Shown here: one piece after another, positions 5,685-6,016 of the stretch
Numbering within the stretch: position 1 is the stretch's first letter
How the letters are laid out: each line of letters opens with the position of its first letter
Assembly (NCBI GenBank): GCA_027064565.1
Contig: JAMOPK010000378.1
Location: forward strand, 1 to 6,016
DNA length: 6,016 nt
Source: Caldifarciminota bacterium
GTDB lineage: Bacteria; Hydrothermota; Hydrothermia; B15-G9
Direction of reading: 5' to 3'
Translations under genes and position numbers: made by a program
The notes under the pieces: model-generated
Told to the model about the DNA's origin: nothing
The model's input: the letters and a program-made list of their open reading frames with translations, nothing else
Database searches by the model: none

Positions 5685-5713
5685 TTGCCTGAGAGAAGCC
5701 ATTGATTTAAACT
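5685..5713 (+). promoter_or_regulatory. Weak candidate promoter for the nicotinate phosphoribosyltransferase gene
   Basis: TTGCCT (5685-5690) and TAAACT (5708-5713) have 17-nt spacing, each with 4 of 6 consensus matches. Transcription would start near 5720, about 20 nt before the ATG. The matches are weak and this is only the best candidate seen. Confidence 0.25.
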
Positions 5714-5729
5714 TATCGCAAAACTTCAT

Positions 5730-5735
5730 GGAGGT
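5730..5735 (+). promoter_or_regulatory. Ribosome binding site of the nicotinate phosphoribosyltransferase gene
   Basis: GGAGGT, 5 nt before the ATG at 5741, in the same sequence context as the hypA site. Confidence 0.8.
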
Positions 5736-5740
5736 AAACG

Positions 5741-6016
5741 ATGAACAGGTTTTTCATCACCGATGAGAAAACCATCCTGGAGGGCAGGACAACGGACATT
5801 TATTTTTTGCGAACCCGTGAGATTTTGCAGAAAAAAGGCGTGCACAAGCATGTCAGGGCGGAATTCACCGTGTCCAGACTGCCGGGGGGTTACGAATGGG
5901 CTGTTTTCGCCGGCCTTGAGGAGGTTTTGAAACTTCTGGAAGGGAAACCAATAGACCTTTATGCTCTCCCTGAAGGCACAATTTTCACTTCCCGCGACGT
6001 TCAGGGTATCACCGTG
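5741..6016 (+). CDS. pncB: Nicotinate phosphoribosyltransferase, N-terminal part (archaeal TA1145-like form)
   Basis: The first 92 codons of a gene that continues past the right edge. The enzyme joins nicotinate to PRPP to make nicotinate mononucleotide, a cytoplasmic salvage step toward NAD. Diagnostic features are the N-terminal DIYFLRT (19-25), where the family has D-x-YF-x-RT, and VLKLLEGKPIDLYALPEGTI (62-81) followed by RDVQG (85-89). These closely match the start of the Thermoplasma-type enzyme, which is distinct from the longer E. coli PncB. The catalytic histidine and PRPP-binding site lie beyond the window and cannot be checked. The start is set by GGAGGT at 5730-5735. A quinolinate or nicotinamide phosphoribosyltransferase relative is possible but less likely. 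It is divergent from yebC with 417 bp between. Confidence 0.83.
   Translation, partial: MNRFFITDEKTILEGRTTDIYFLRTREILQKKGVHKHVRAEFTVSRLPGGYEWAVFAGLEEVLKLLEGKPIDLYALPEGTIFTSRDVQGITV

Larger units (their letters stand above)
5388..5740. other. Intergenic region between divergent yebC and nicotinate phosphoribosyltransferase genes
   Basis: About 350 bp without a credible gene. The left part is AT-rich. The middle (5463-5591) holds several imperfect repeats, listed separately. The right part should carry the promoter of the gene at 5741. A 39-codon frame at 5410-5529 has no ribosome binding site and no protein-like character. Confidence 0.6.

Noticed and set aside
5683..5700. CTGAGA motif recalling a TPP riboswitch, or an NAD riboswitch before the NAD salvage gene
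   Set aside because: Only the short motif is present. The other conserved thi-box segments are absent, and no fold expected of a nadA-type element was seen.

Overview
The window is ordinary bacterial chromosome carrying seven protein genes; two of them run off the ends. RuvC, RuvA and YebC, Shine-Dalgarno sites of the GGAGG type, and 4-base ATGA gene overlaps all point to a bacterium. The HypA and nicotinate phosphoribosyltransferase genes resemble versions best known from archaea such as Thermococcus and Thermoplasma. A secreted protein with a DxDxDG calcium-binding loop fits an uncultivated, probably anaerobic lineage. That placement is inference; no rRNA or other strong taxonomic marker is present.

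Layout, left to right. (1) The minus strand from 895 off the left edge encodes a secreted, probably beta-propeller-like protein. (2) A divergent intergenic region of about 300 bp (899-1196) holds a GC-rich palindrome and a candidate promoter. (3) On the plus strand lie an ABC-2 type exporter ATPase (1197-2135) and its 8-base-overlapping permease (2128-2913), then hypA (2982-3389) with its own strong ribosome binding site. (4) Converging on hypA is a minus-strand operon yebC-ruvC-ruvA (5323 down to 3481), joined by two ATGA overlaps and preceded by a near-consensus sigma-70 promoter at 5359-5387. (5) A 417-bp divergent intergenic region (5324-5740) contains that promoter and a cluster of imperfect direct and inverted repeats. 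(6) The plus strand from 5741 off the right edge starts a nicotinate phosphoribosyltransferase.

Functionally, the two exporter genes form one unit: a cytoplasmic ATPase and a membrane subunit, substrate unknown. yebC-ruvC-ruvA is the classic unit for Holliday-junction processing linked to a translation or regulatory factor, but ruvB does not follow ruvA here. HypA delivers nickel to [NiFe]-hydrogenase, and no partner hyp or hydrogenase gene is in view. I saw no mobile-element gene, CRISPR array, tRNA or rRNA, and nothing that convincingly amounts to a new system. The points most worth a second look are the RuvA loop lacking the usual acidic pin, the archaeal-like HypA zinc domain, the repeat block at 5463-5591 and the possibly leaderless ABC gene.
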